From MFD01213-c1 sp963704405 (lineage in GTDB: Bacteria; Planctomycetota; Phycisphaerae; Tepidisphaerales; Tepidisphaeraceae), in NCBI GenBank assembly GCA_963704405.1, contig OY969903.1, positions 2,914,001-2,978,000 on the forward strand: a stretch of 64,000 bases of DNA. Reading direction: 5' to 3'. Position 1 is the stretch's first letter. Each line of letters begins with the position of its first letter. Both the position numbers and the translations under genes were made by a program. Below are positions 27,276 to 39,344 of this stretch, one piece after another. The notes beneath the pieces were generated by a model. That model ran no database searches, was not told the DNA's origin, and saw only the letters and a list, made by a program, of their open reading frames with translations.

Positions 27276-30200
27276 ATGTGGGCTGCATCGATTAAATCAG
27301 ATCCATATTATATATTTCGATTAGAGAAATACATGAATAAATTACATATATATCGCTCGCTGGGTGCCAGCACGTTGATGCTACTTCTGCTAATCATTCT
27401 GTGTCCGTCACTAGTATATGGCGATTCGGCAGAATCCTATTATGATTATGCGGGTTTATTTCTTTGTGAACCGACATTTACGATGAAGGGAGACATTGGC
27501 GATCTCGATCACCCGCCTGATGGAACCTATCGCGCCTACGTCGATCTGACCGGTTATTTTGGAGATCCTGCCGAGTACGCTCCCGGAAGTAGTTTTTCAT
27601 GGACCGTTACGGGAAATGGAACCGATCTAACGACCGAGTTCGGGTCAATGTCCGGGTCAATCACTATTGAACCGATCAGTGGCGAGAACACCATCGCAAT
27701 GACCTTAGATATATTCAATCAAGAATGGTTTAATACTGCGTCTGTCACCAGCAATGCAAAAATATCATCTGGATATTTACATGTCGCTGCGCCGTCGGAG
27801 ACGATTTCCGTGACTGAAGCAGACGACCACGGAGGCATTGATGACCCTGTATTCGTGGTAGGGGCAACCAGCAAAGAAGATAACTTTACGCTTTCTGGAA
27901 AAATATCTTTCACTGGCGATAGTCTATACTTCCATTGGTTCTATGGGCCGGAAGGCACCGAGGGAATAGCAGACATCCAGTTTGGATTCGCCACGCCGCA
28001 TGATGGCACGCCCCCGCCTGGTCCCAACGATCCGCCCGTATACTGTAAAATTGCATGTAATTCATGCGGAACTCTGAAGTGCGGCGGTGATAATGTCAGC
28101 ACAAATCCCATTCAATATTCTACTGGCGAAATAATAATGGGCACGGCGGATATGTCCGACCCGGCGGGGAAGTGGCTGTCTGCCCGAAGAAGCTATGACA
28201 ATCTTAGTGCAGATTATGATGGGCCGAACGGATGGAATTGGTTTGTTGATCGTATTCCACACGTCCTCCGAGCAATTAGTGGAGATGATAACCATCTTTT
28301 AGTCGAGGCTACCCCCGGGAATTCCATAGCGTTCGACTTGACTGAAGGTGGCTATATTCCAAGATTTCCGATTCGCGGTTTGGTGCAGACCTTGAGCCAT
28401 GATTCGACATCGCACACCTATACGTATACCGAAGCGGGTGACGATGGAACTTCAACTTGGATATTCCATGATGTTGACCAAACTACATATCCCAAGGGCA
28501 TTCTAGCAAGCTATACCGACAGCTCGGGCATTACGACCGCCGTTACAAGTTATACGTACGGGAATGTCGGCGAAATAGAACGTTCCTGCACCATTGGCGG
28601 CATCACTACAATTTATTCGTTGATTTATGACTACTTTAGCTCTGGCGAACACCAGCATAAGATACAATCCGCTACGCTGCGCCATACCACAGACGGAACA
28701 ACATGGACTACTGACCGTAAAGTATTATACGACTATTACACCAGCACGGATGCAACTCCAGCAAGCGGTCTGCCGCAAGGGAGCTTAAATGACCTTAAAC
28801 TGGTCACGGTGGAGGATCCATCCGGCGCGATGATTGATGCCACATACTATCGATATTATGCGCCTGTCTTAGTCACCAGCCTTACGAATTCCAGTGGCAC
28901 GGCAACGGCCGCGGTGGCGTCGCCACATGGGCTTTCGGTTGGAAACAGTGTAACTATCGCAGGGGCAAGCCAATTGGCCTATAATGGCACTTTCTTAGTC
29001 ACAGCGGTCCCTGATACAACGCATTTCTCGTATACAGTGACCGGCAGCCCTGCGACCGACACCAGTACCTCCATCACTGCGATGACGCTTACCACTGGGT
29101 TTCCTCATGGTTTAAAATATGTCGTCAATGCTGCCTCCTATGCGCGGCTGCTGACGAACGTGGGTGATCCGGCGATGTCGTCCATCAGTGATGGTACATT
29201 AGCGGGGTATGCCGACAATTATTTCGAATATGATGCCGATCGTCGTGTGACCAAAGAAGTCGCGCAAGGGGCGGGCTGTTCGTGCAGCGGCGGTAATGGC
29301 CAAGGCACCTTCACCTATACACGTTCAACCAACAGCAACACATCTTACACTGATGCTGTCAATAATTGGAATTACAAGATCGTTGAGCAGATGTCGAACA
29401 TGGGGACAGTGCAATACACGAACACGATTTACAGCAACTACCGGCATCAAACGATGCTAAAAGTCTATAATGATGGAGATGGCAGCGGCACGCCTCCCAA
29501 ATGGTGTTGGTATCACCATTTTGATTCTGATGGCCGAATCGACTGGGAAGCCATGCCGTCAGCGGTCAACGGGATCGACGAATCCAAGCTCAATCCGATC
29601 GATGCAACAACGGATGGAGACTACGGCCATCTCAACAGCAGCACTGGATTGATCAATGTTCATAACTACGGTACCAGCACAACCGCCACGGCAAGTACGG
29701 CGGGTGACGTGCTGGGGTACATCAAGAGCGAACAGGTTAAGCAGGGTTATAGCGGTACAGCGATCACGACTGAAGCATTCGCATACTGGAAGCAGATTGC
29801 CGACGTGTCCACTACAGGTGATGGCCTGGGCGCCATCACCTATCCGATGGCGAGCGACACACGCTACAATGCCGTGAGCGGCGGTAGTCCGGCCGGGCCA
29901 GAAACCACTTCTTACGCCTACACGTATTTCACGAACGGCAGTTTGGCGACCACAGCCGTAAAGACTCGAACGATCACCAAGCCGCCGATCGTATCTGGGC
30001 AGAATGGTCCCGCCAGTAGCATTACCGACGCCAGCAACGCAGATGTGACAACTGAGTATTATGACACATTCGGTCGATTGGTCTGGACACAAGATGGCGA
30101 TGGCTACATCAACTACACGCAGTATGACCCCGCCACTGGAGCTTTGCTGAAGAGCATTGCCGATGTCAATCCATCCAGTGTTTCCAGCCCAGCGGTGACC

Positions 30201-33200
30201 GGGCCGACCCGTTCCGGTGGTCTGCCAACTGCACTGGGTCTTACCACCACAATCAATACCATTGATGGTTTGGGCCGAGCCTTGAAAGTGACCGATCCCA
30301 ACGGGAACGTCACTTGCACGGCGTATCTCGATACCAATCACGAAGTGCGCGTGTATTCGGGCTGGCAATCAGGCAGCAGCACAACGACGGGCCCGGTTCA
30401 AGTCACGCGCGAGCATCGGCCCACCACAGCGCCGTCCAGTGATCGGCCGTACCGTGAATCATTGACATACGCAGTTACCACGGGTTCTCCCGCTCATGTA
30501 ACCAGCGGATTGCCGGATGGCACTGAGTCAATCACGGTCGGCAACCTTCGAACTCTTGCGCGATTACCTGGACAACAGCAATCGGGTGAATGAATCGGAC
30601 AAATACTTCTCGTTCAGCGGGATGAGTGCATATTACGAGGACGGCGTTAGCAGCCATGTCGGTTCAGCGAGCACCACTCCCGGCAGCGGCAACTATTATT
30701 CAACCACCTACGGCTACGACGAACGCGGGCGCAAGAACAAGGTCACCAATCCATTGGGTACGATCACCCGCTCAGTTTACGACGGCCTGAATCGGGTCAA
30801 AGCCATCTGGGTTGGAACCAGCGACTCCAGTTGGAGTGACAGCAGCGGCGGCGGCAACATGACCAAGCTCCTGGTCAACCAGTATGATAGCTACGCTGAC
30901 GATCTAAGCAGTAGTGTCGGTGATGGCATGTTGACACGGGTAACACAAATCCCCGATTCAACGGTGACCGACGAGCGGGTGACGCTAAACTACTTCGACT
31001 GGCGCGATCGTCTTGTGGCGACCAAATCCGCTGCGCTGGTAAACAGCAGCGGTGCCCTTGTGCCATCATCTGAGACTGACGCCGTGCATCGCCCGATCAC
31101 ATATTGCGATCTGGACAATCTGGGCCGGTGCATCGGCCGCTATCGCTATGACGGCGACACTGTCACGATCACCGCAACGAGCGGGGTGCCAGATATGCCT
31201 TCATCTTCACTGCTGCGAGCTGAAACAGTCAGCAACTACGACGACCAGAACCGGGTATACAAAACACAGGTCTACAGCGTGGACCAAAGCGCGGGGACAC
31301 TCTCGACCTATACGCTCCAGAGCAACACTTGGTATGACCATCGCGGGAATGTAATTAAGAGCGCGCCCCCGGCGCTCCGGTCGCCAAGATGGCGTATGAC
31401 GGCGCGGGAAGAACGATCAAGCGTTATGCGACCGATGGCGGTGGGGACAGCGGTTGGTCCGACGCCGGCAATGTGAGCGGCGATGCTGTATTGCAGCAGA
31501 CACAGATGACCTACGATTTGTCCGGAAATGTCGTGCTGACGACCAACAAGCAGCGATTCCACGATGAAACAGCCACCGGGGAACTGGGCACTTCCAGCAC
31601 CAGCCCCAAGTGCTGGGTCAGTTTTTCCAGCGCCTATTACGATCCGGCAAACAGGCAGGGCGCCAGCGCCCAATTGGGTAAAGTCAGCGGCGATAGTTAT
31701 ACCGTGTCTGACAGCACGCTCAGTGGTGTGCCAAGCCGGTCTGATACGGTGCTGGTTACCAGCATGGCCTACAATTCCGCAGGCTGGGTCAGCGCCATCA
31801 CCGATCCGCGCAACGTCATCACTGCCAAGGTTTATGACGCAATGGGCCGGGTTACGCAGCAGGTGGAAAACTACGATGGCAGCACGACATTGCCGCTGGC
31901 GGCTTCGTCCGTCACCAATTCCGCCAACCGGGCGACCAATACGGTTTTCGACGGCCTCAGCCATACCTATCAGCTCACGGCGTTGATGCCGACGGGTACT
32001 AACAGCCAAACCACGCAGTATAACTATGGCGTGACAACCTCTGGTGGCAGCGCCATCACGAGCAGCGATCTGTTGGGCTATGTTCAGTATCCTGGCCGCA
32101 CAACGGGCAGCGCGGGCACCTTGGCCGCTGATGAGCAGACTTTTACTTACAATATTTTGGGCCAGCAGATTACGATGGTAGATCAGAATGTGACCACGCA
32201 CACATACACGTATGACCAACTGGGCCGGCGGATCAGTGATGCTGTCGCCGTGTACAGCGGCAATCCGCAGGGAGTGGACACATCGGTACTTCGCCAGGCG
32301 ATCAGCTTCGACACCGGTGGGAGGCCCTACCAAATGACCAGTTACAATGCCGCCAGCGGTGGCAGCATCGTGAATCAGGTTCAGATGGCCTACAACGGCC
32401 TTGGCCAACTAACAACGGAGTATCAAAGCCACTCAGCAGCCGTAAATACCTCCACATCGCCCAAAGTTCAGTACGCCTACACCGAAATGGCCAGTGGCGC
32501 CAACCACAGCCGACTAACCAGTGTGACATATCCCAACAGCCGTGTTGTCTATTCCCTCTATACCGAAAGCGGTGGAAGCAGCGGCGTCTCTAACGCCATC
32601 AGCCGCATCACCGCCTTGGCCACGGCTTCCACGCGCGGCACCAGCGACGTGAACGTCATCGCCAGCTATACCTATATGGGACTCTCCACGACGGTGCGCA
32701 AGGATTATCCAACGCCCAAGGTGCGCCTGGACAACTGGGGCGGCACCAGCGGCACATACACCGGCCTGGACTCCCTGCAGCGCATGGCCAGCATCGACTG
32801 GGTGAACTACAACGGCACCGCGTTCGACGCCTTCAAGATCAACCATAGCTACGACGCCGACTCCAACCGGCTGTACGCCGACAACCAGGTCCAATTGGGT
32901 TCTTCCAAGGCCTACGGCTATGACAATCTGAACCGATTGACCGAAAGCGATGACGGCAACCTCAACTCCGCCAAGACCGCCGTCGCCGCCGGATCGTTCG
33001 CGTCCAAAACCGGCTACACGCTGGACCCCCTGGGCAACCAGACGTCCCATTCTGCGGCTGAGGATTCCTCCGCCGACACGGCGACCTTTAACTCTGTCAA
33101 TGAGCTGACCACCCGTAAGGTCAAAGGAAACGTCAACAACAGCGGCTTCAGCGATGCCTTTGACGGCACGGTCACACCATCGCCGTGGACGGTCGTGGGA

Positions 33201-35402
33201 TCGGGGGATACCTATACCACCGGATCGGGGCTGACGGTGACGGGACGAACGACGTACAATCCCGGCGACACGGAGGAGGAGCACCGCTTCATGGTGCTGC
33301 TGCCGCAAAACAGCGGGCCGTTCTGCGCTTCGATGGATACGACGGTGCCGGATGGCGTCACGTCGGGGCAGTATGGGTATGTCTTTGGTTATAAATCGAT
33401 CAACGACTACTGGCTGAACGTCAATGATCTGAGCGACGGTCATAATTATACCTACCATGTCACCGAGGGTTTCAAGGAGTTGGAATTCACCGATATCTTC
33501 GCGGACAACTCATTCTGCTCCGACGCCGACACCTGGTGGAATATCGGCGGGCAGGGTGCCTTCACCGACGGTTTTCCCTCCGGGCGGGTGGGACTGTTCA
33601 CGAATGTCAGTGGGATGAAGTTCAACCATGTCAGCTTCTGGCCCAACGCTTCAAAGCGGGACCTGGCGGGGCGCTGGGACAATTATAAGAGCAATGTGAG
33701 CAAGAGCGGCTCGGCAGGCAACGGGATCAACTCAGCCAACAGCCGCCTGACCCTGGCTGCTGATCCGCAGCCGCTGCTGCTGAAGAACCTGAGAGTGCAG
33801 AAGTTCCAGGCGACGTTCTCTTATCGCGTCGCCTTGGATGGAATTGGGGATAGCGATGAGATGGGGTTCCTCTATGACGCCGATGACGACTCGCATTCTG
33901 CGTGGCTGGAGTTGAGCCACGGCTATGGCGGTTTGGGTGCGGTGGATAAATATGGCAATGTTGCGACCCTTGACCCCAGCAGCAACCAGGTGACGTCGGC
34001 AGGGGACGGGGATGTGCTGTGGGTGCGGATCACCTGTGACGGGACGAGCGTGAAGGTGAACACCCTGGTGAACAATACCGCCGCGCCCAGCGAGAGCGAC
34101 TGGAGCAGCTGCACGGATGTGGCGTTGTTCACGGGGCTGAACATGACCGGCGGGAGGATCGGGTTCAACTGCGGCCCGCAGGAGAACCTGGGGGACAGCG
34201 TGACCTTCAACTCGCCGGTGATCGACGACCTGACGATCAAGAGCTGGAACACGGGCACCTCGGCCTTTGACAAGACGGAGGTGGTTGAGCCGTTCACGGT
34301 GGATTCCAGCGGGTATGCGACCAACACCCTGAGCAGCGACGCCAACGGGAACCAGACGTTCGACGGTATCCAGGCGTATACGTATGACGCCTGGAACCGG
34401 CTCAAGACGGTGGCCCATGCCTATCGGGACAGCGGTGGCACCCTGCACGCGGGCCAGACCTCCAGCACGATGAGCTATGACGGGCTGGGCCGAAGGATCA
34501 CGAAGACCGTCAGCAATACCGGATCATGGGACTGCACGTATCACTATTACTTAGACCACAATAGCGTGATCGAAGAGTGTAATGGCTCTAATCTGGTCCT
34601 CAAGCAGTTCGTGTGGGGCAGGCAGTACATCGACGAATTAATCCAGACGAGCATCAACTCCGATCCGACCAACACGTCACATCAGACGTGCGATGTGAAC
34701 TACTGGGCGTGCCAGGATGCGAATTACAACGTCCTGGGGATCGTCGATTCATCAGGTGTGCTGAAAGAGCGGTATGAATACAGCCCTTATGGCCAGAGGA
34801 ATGTGTTCTACTCACCCGGGACCAATGATCCGTATTGCATGGCTCCGACGACGAGCAGCCAACGGGTAGTGACCAGTGGGAGCGTGACGCAGCCCTATGG
34901 GATTTGTGAAGTGGGGCATCAAGGGCTTATGCATGACGAGGAGAGCGAGTTGGTTTATAATCGAGCAAGATACATTTGGCCGAGCTTAGGAAGATTTGGG
35001 CAACATGATCCTGTCGAATATATAGTCGGTAGGAACTTATATGAATACGAGAGTGGCCGACCCAATGTTCGTCTGGACCCGTCAGGCAAATGCTACGGTC
35101 TTTGCATGGACGGACATTTTGAAGTACAAGGCAGCGCCGTGGGATTCAATCCTATATGCGAGATAGTTTGTGCCCTAGCTGGGCAAACTGCCACGGACCT
35201 TCTTAACACTGCTTATCATCCTTGTAAGGACGTCGAACATTGCTGTGAAAAGGGCACTGTGTTTGCAACAATGCCAGCGCAAGACTGGCGACCAACTCCA
35301 CAGCTAATAGATCTTGATACGTTTGGATGCCAATGTAGCTTTCAAACGAGAAATTCAGCGCTAACATTCTGGAACACGGTAGAAAAAAAATGTTGCAAAT
35401 AA
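27276..35402 (+). pseudogene. RHS/YD-repeat secreted protein, interrupted by two frameshifts
   Basis: Three overlapping frames (27276-30593, 30517-31476, 31389-35402) form one protein of about 2,700 residues. A signal peptide begins at the second Met (27333, MNKLHIYRSLGAS). A beta-rich N-terminal domain is followed by many YD repeats (YDGLGRRITKTV, YDQLGRRISDAV). A roughly 370-residue jelly-roll-like insert lies near 33140-34250, followed by the RHS core end at 34950-35085 (ARYIWPSLGRFGQHDP, then GRPNVRLDPSGK). The tail is about 105 Cys-rich residues. One break lies within 30540-30565. The other is a lost C in a five-C run at 31366-31370. The two shifts cancel. The tail after DPSG is where RHS toxins carry their variable effector domain. 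Confidence 0.82.
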
Positions 35403-35803
35403 TCAATAATTGCTCTCTTCGCGCATGGCGAAGAATTTCTCTAAAACTTGTCCGAGCAGATACGAGCATTTTCTTGATTGCTTTCTTTTTATTACTGTCA
35501 TTAATGTCGTGCAAATCAAATTCAGATTCTGAAGGTGACGCATCCAAGACATCCAAAGATGCCTATTTAGTGGCCGTTAGAGAAGGACAAGATGAAGCTG
35601 ATCAGCAAGTAAAGGATGGGAATCCGGTAATTTATACTTTTGGGCTTGCCCCACAATCTGGCTTCGATCCTAAAACTAAATTGCCACTCGTACCAATTAA
35701 GGGGTGTGGAGTGGCGGCTACCGATTTCGGCCGCATTAATGGTCACAATGAGAGAATCCGTGAACTTTGGATGCAAGGAAAATTAAATTTGACCGTGAGG
35801 TAA
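35390..35803 (+). CDS. Small lipoprotein overlapping the RHS 3' end (candidate immunity or partner)
   Basis: A 137-residue protein. The N-terminal hydrophobic stretch ends in the lipobox LLLSLMSC, so it should be exported and lipidated near residue 41. The mature part is polar and contains PVIYTFGLAPQSGFDPKT and NERIRELWMQG; no family is recognised. It starts 13 bases before the RHS stop codon in another frame, so the two are likely co-translated. A small gene overlapping the end of an RHS toxin-type gene is the usual place for an immunity protein, which is an inference from position. Confidence 0.65.
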   Translation: MLQIINNCSLRAWRRISLKLVRADTSIFLIAFFLLLSLMSCKSNSDSEGDASKTSKDAYLVAVREGQDEADQQVKDGNPVIYTFGLAPQSGFDPKTKLPLVPIKGCGVAATDFGRINGHNERIRELWMQGKLNLTVR

Positions 35804-35810
35804 AAAAACT

Positions 35811-35867
35811 CATCCGAGCATTCATGCAGCCCGTAGCGTATAAATATTCATCCGTGCATTATGCAGC
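35811..35867. repeat. Pair of about 20-bp direct repeats at transposase-remnant end
   Basis: CATCCGAGCATTCATGCAGC at 35811-35830 and CATCCGTGCATTATGCAGC at 35849-35867 differ by one substitution and one missing base. The second overlaps the stop codon of the transposase remnant, so these are probably the terminal region of that insertion sequence. Confidence 0.6.
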
Positions 35868-36133
35868 CGCCTTTCGGTGGTAGAATTTCAGCAATCCTCC
35901 GAGTCTTTCCCGGCAGATCACCGGGCCATCGCGTGGGAGCGGATCGGAGGTGTGCTGTGGGAACAACAGCAAGTTTTCCTTGCCTTGGTGCGGTCGCTCA
36001 TGAAGGTAATGATGTTCGACATATTCGGTGACAGCGCCGGAAAGACGGTTCGCCGAAGAAGATCATGCGGTCGAGGCACTCCTTTTTGATAGAACGGACA
36101 AATCTTTCGGCGAAGGCATTGAGGTTTGGACTT
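35859..36133 (-). pseudogene. Transposase remnant (integrase-core C-terminus)
   Basis: Reading the minus strand from 36133 gives SPNLNAFAERFVRSIKKECL, the highly conserved C-terminal part of an rve-type (DDE) transposase. After a 1-2 base shift near 36035 the frame continues as AVTEYVEHHYLHERPHQGKE and ends at a TAA at 35861-35859. Only about 90 residues remain. The 5' side is cut where a fragment of RHS sequence begins (36149). This is a dead, truncated insertion sequence. Confidence 0.82.
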
Positions 36134-36148
36134 CGCGGCGGCGGGTCA

Positions 36149-36220
36149 GAAGTTCAACCATGTAACGTTCTGGCCCAACGCTTCAAAGCGGGACCTGGCG
36201 GGGCGCTGGGACAACTATAA
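36149..36220 (+). repeat. Duplicated 72-bp fragment of the RHS gene
   Basis: This stretch matches 33617-33688 inside the RHS gene at 68 of 72 positions by eye. The encoded phrase is FNHVTFWPNASKRDLAGRW here and FNHVSFWPNASKRDLAGRW there. It is outside any intact gene and directly abuts the transposase remnant, so it marks a past recombination or a second, now lost RHS locus. Confidence 0.85.
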
Positions 36221-36371
36221 TCTTCATGGGCTTAAAATCGCGAGTTCGCTGCCAAGCCCCATCCGCGCGTCCGCGGGAAATTGCCGGACGTCTTCCAATG
36301 ATCAGCCCTCCCACACCTCGCTGCTTTCATACTGCGTTCTATAATGTAAATATCGGTATGTCCCGGTAAGC

Positions 36372-39095
36372 CTATTTCCCGTATTTTTCCTTCCACTGCC
36401 TCAGCAGATCAAACGCCTGGATCGGCGTCATTTCATCCAGCTTGGTCGCGGCCAGCAGTCGAACCAGCTCCTTCGCCGGATCGACAAACAACTGCAACTG
36501 ACTCGCGTCTTCCGCCTTATCCACCTTTTTCCCGCGGCTGATCTTCGGCCGGCCAACATGCTGCACGGCCAATTCACTCAGGAGCTGACGCGCGCGATCG
36601 AGCACATCACGCGGAACTCCAGCCAGCCGCGCGACGTGAATGCCGTATGACCGATCCGTCCCCCCTTCAACAATTCGATGCAGGAAGACCACCTGGTCTT
36701 CCCATTCGCGGACGGCGACGTTCAGATTCTTCACCCCATGAAAACGGTCAGCCAAATCCGTCAGCTCATGATAGTGCGTCGCAAACAGCGTCCGGCAATG
36801 CACGGTGGCGGCAATATGCTCGGCGATCGCCCATGCCAGGCTCAACCCATCCAGCGTACTCGTGCCTCGGCCAATCTCATCCAGCACCACCAAACTGCGC
36901 TCGGTGGCGTTGTTCAGAATGTTCGCCGTCTCCGTCATCTCAACCATGAAGGTGGATTGGCCGCTATGAAGCTCGTCACTGGCGCCGATGCGCGTGAACA
37001 GCCGGTCAACCAGCCCGATCGTCGCAGACTTCGCCGGCACGTAGCTCCCCACCTGCGCCAGCAAAGCAATCAGCGCCACCTGCCGGATAAATGTACTCTT
37101 GCCCGCCATGTTCGGGCCGGTGATGAGCTGCAGCGAATCTGCCGCCGCGAAGCGCACGTCATTGGCGACAAACTCAGATCCAAGCTGCTGATCGAGTACC
37201 GGATGCCGCCCGTCGATAATTTCCAGCACGCGATCCGTCGTGATGGTCGGCCGGCAATAGCGCCGCTCTTCCGCCAGCGCCGCCAGCGACGACAGCACAT
37301 CCACGCGGGCGATCCCATACGCCAGTTCCTGAAAAGCCGCCACATGAGGCAGCAGCGCCTGGCGGATCTGCTCAAAAAGCTGCTGCTCCAGCGAAACCGC
37401 TTTGTCCCGCGCTCCCAGCGCTTCGTTTTCGAATGTCTTCAATTCCTGAGTGATGTATCGCTCTGAATTGGTCGTCGTCTGTTTGCGGGTCCACTCCGCC
37501 GGGGCTTTATCGCGATGAACATTGGTTACTTCGATGTAGTAGCCAAAGACTTTATTGAAACCGACCTTCAGCGATGGGATGTTGGATTCTGCCGCCAGCT
37601 TTGCCTGATACCGTGCCAGCCACTGCTGGCTGTTGGTCCCGATGTCGCGCAGCCGATCCAGTTCCGCATCATATCCCAAAGCGATGACCCCTCCCTCCCG
37701 CAAATGCGGCGCAGGCTCGGCCAGGATCGCCCCTTCCAGAAACATCGCCTGCTGCTCGCAGAATGGCCGCATCGCTACCAGTTCCGGCGCCACCTCGCCC
37801 GTCTGCGGCAGCGCCGCCAGCCGATCCAAAAAGCCCGGCATTCCGCCAAGGCACCGCCAAAGCGCCGCCAGATCGCGCGGCCCCACCCGCCCCACCGCAA
37901 TCCGTCCCACAATCCGCTCGATATCGCACACATCATCCAGTTGATCCACCACCGCCTTCAGCGCCCCCGGTGATTCCAGCAGCGCCGCGATCGCCGTCTG
38001 CCTCGCCAGAATATGATCCATCTCGCACAACGGATACCGCAGCCACTGCCGCAGCAATCTCGCGCCCATTGGCGTGCGCGTGCGGTCAACAGCCGCCAGC
38101 AACGACCCTTCAGTCCCGCCCGATCGCATCGTCCGATCGATCTCCAGGCTCCGCCAACTCGCCGGATCGATGCTCAGATGATCTTCCACCACATGCCGGC
38201 GCAACGGGCGAATATGCGTCAGGCTCGTCTTCTGAGTTTCCTCCAGATAGCTCAGAATCGCCGCGGCCGCAAAAACACCCGGATCATCATCGGCGAATCC
38301 AAAACCACCAGCCGTTTGTGTCCGCCACTGCCGCTGCAACTGCTCCTTCGCATGATGCTGTGTGAACTGCCACCCCGGCCGCGCGGTGATCGCATGAACC
38401 CCCACCGCCGTAATCCGCTTTCCAATCTCGTGCGGCTGGCCTGACGCATGTTCAGGAACCATGATCTCCGCCGGACGCAGCCGCGCAATCTCATCCAGAA
38501 CCTGCGCCTCCGTCCCGCTCATCGCAACACACGCCCCCGTCGAAAGCTCCACCCATGCCAGCCCCGCTCGATACCCATCCGCCCTGGTCACATTAAACGC
38601 AACCGCGGCCAAAAAATTATCCGTCCGCCCATCCAGCAGCGGATCATCCGTCAACGTCCCCGGTGTCATCAGCCTGACCACTTCCCGCTTAACCAATCCC
38701 TTGGCCAGCGCCGCATCCTCCATCTGCTCGCAAATCGCCACCTTATGGCCCGCCGCGATCATCTTCCGCAAATACCCCTCAACCGCATGAAACGGCACCC
38801 CCGCCATCGGAATCTCATCCGCCGATCCCTTATTGCGGCTGGTCAGCGCCACCCCAAGCACCTTCGCCGCCAACTGCGCGTCCTCCCAGAACATCTCGTA
38901 AAAATCGCCCATCCGAAAGAAAAGCGCATAACCCGGATACTGCGATTTAAACTGCCGATATTGCCGCATCGCCGGCGACAAATTCGCCATCCCCCCCGAC
39001 GAAACCACCGGCGCAAGCGGCCCCGGTGGCAAAGAGGATTTCTCCCCCACGGCCAAGCCTTCTGGCAGCGCGGATGTAATGCCCGAATCCTGCAT
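36372..39095 (-). CDS. mutS: DNA mismatch repair protein MutS
   Basis: A 907-residue MutS. The mismatch-binding motif is GDFYEMF (Phe and Glu of the FxE pair present), followed by the connector, core and clamp domains. The ATPase has Walker A TGPNMAGKST near residue 663, ST motif DELHSGQSTFMVEM and Walker B VVLDEIGRGTST. The C-terminus carries the usual dimerisation tail. It recognises base mismatches and small loops and works with MutL, which is not in this window. The first 35 residues are Pro/Ser-rich and atypical. A start at 38990 (MANLSPAMRQY) fits the family better, but no clear Shine-Dalgarno settles it. Transcribed divergently from the kelch gene. Confidence 0.95.
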   Translation of the reverse strand: MQDSGITSALPEGLAVGEKSSLPPGPLAPVVSSGGMANLSPAMRQYRQFKSQYPGYALFFRMGDFYEMFWEDAQLAAKVLGVALTSRNKGSADEIPMAGVPFHAVEGYLRKMIAAGHKVAICEQMEDAALAKGLVKREVVRLMTPGTLTDDPLLDGRTDNFLAAVAFNVTRADGYRAGLAWVELSTGACVAMSGTEAQVLDEIARLRPAEIMVPEHASGQPHEIGKRITAVGVHAITARPGWQFTQHHAKEQLQRQWRTQTAGGFGFADDDPGVFAAAAILSYLEETQKTSLTHIRPLRRHVVEDHLSIDPASWRSLEIDRTMRSGGTEGSLLAAVDRTRTPMGARLLRQWLRYPLCEMDHILARQTAIAALLESPGALKAVVDQLDDVCDIERIVGRIAVGRVGPRDLAALWRCLGGMPGFLDRLAALPQTGEVAPELVAMRPFCEQQAMFLEGAILAEPAPHLREGGVIALGYDAELDRLRDIGTNSQQWLARYQAKLAAESNIPSLKVGFNKVFGYYIEVTNVHRDKAPAEWTRKQTTTNSERYITQELKTFENEALGARDKAVSLEQQLFEQIRQALLPHVAAFQELAYGIARVDVLSSLAALAEERRYCRPTITTDRVLEIIDGRHPVLDQQLGSEFVANDVRFAAADSLQLITGPNMAGKSTFIRQVALIALLAQVGSYVPAKSATIGLVDRLFTRIGASDELHSGQSTFMVEMTETANILNNATERSLVVLDEIGRGTSTLDGLSLAWAIAEHIAATVHCRTLFATHYHELTDLADRFHGVKNLNVAVREWEDQVVFLHRIVEGGTDRSYGIHVARLAGVPRDVLDRARQLLSELAVQHVGRPKISRGKKVDKAEDASQLQLFVDPAKELVRLLAATKLDEMTPIQAFDLLRQWKEKYGK

Positions 39096-39261
39096 GAATG
39101 ATTCAGGAAGGTATGCCAGCTACCCGCCAAAGTGCAAATCCTCCGCTATAATTCCTCGCCTAAGAGTCCTGGTCGCTGCCCGCCGTCCCCGTCCCTCAAG
39201 CAAATCATCACACCCCGGCCACAGCAAATTCGCACCCAAACCAAAATTTCCAAGCAATATA

Positions 39262-39290
39262 TTGACAGAACATTTCAAAAATGTTGCATT
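39262..39290 (+). promoter_or_regulatory. Candidate promoter with short inverted repeat upstream of kelch gene
   Basis: TTGACA at 39262-39267 is a perfect -35 hexamer. A weak -10 (TGCATT) follows after 17 bases. Between them AACATTT and AAATGTT form a 7-bp inverted repeat with a 3-base gap, where a repressor would block polymerase. The downstream gene starts about 55 bases later. Confidence 0.35.
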
Positions 39291-39344
39291 TTGATTCATT
39301 TGTTTCATTCCCTTCGCTGGATAAAAGAGCAATTGACACTAAAC

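Noticed and set aside
29559..33458. Long minus-strand frames opposite the RHS gene
   Set aside because: Antisense shadows of the YD repeats, with no start signals and repetitive Val/Gly/Arg composition.
38448..39101. 217-codon plus frame opposite mutS
   Set aside because: Very Arg/Pro-rich shadow of mutS.
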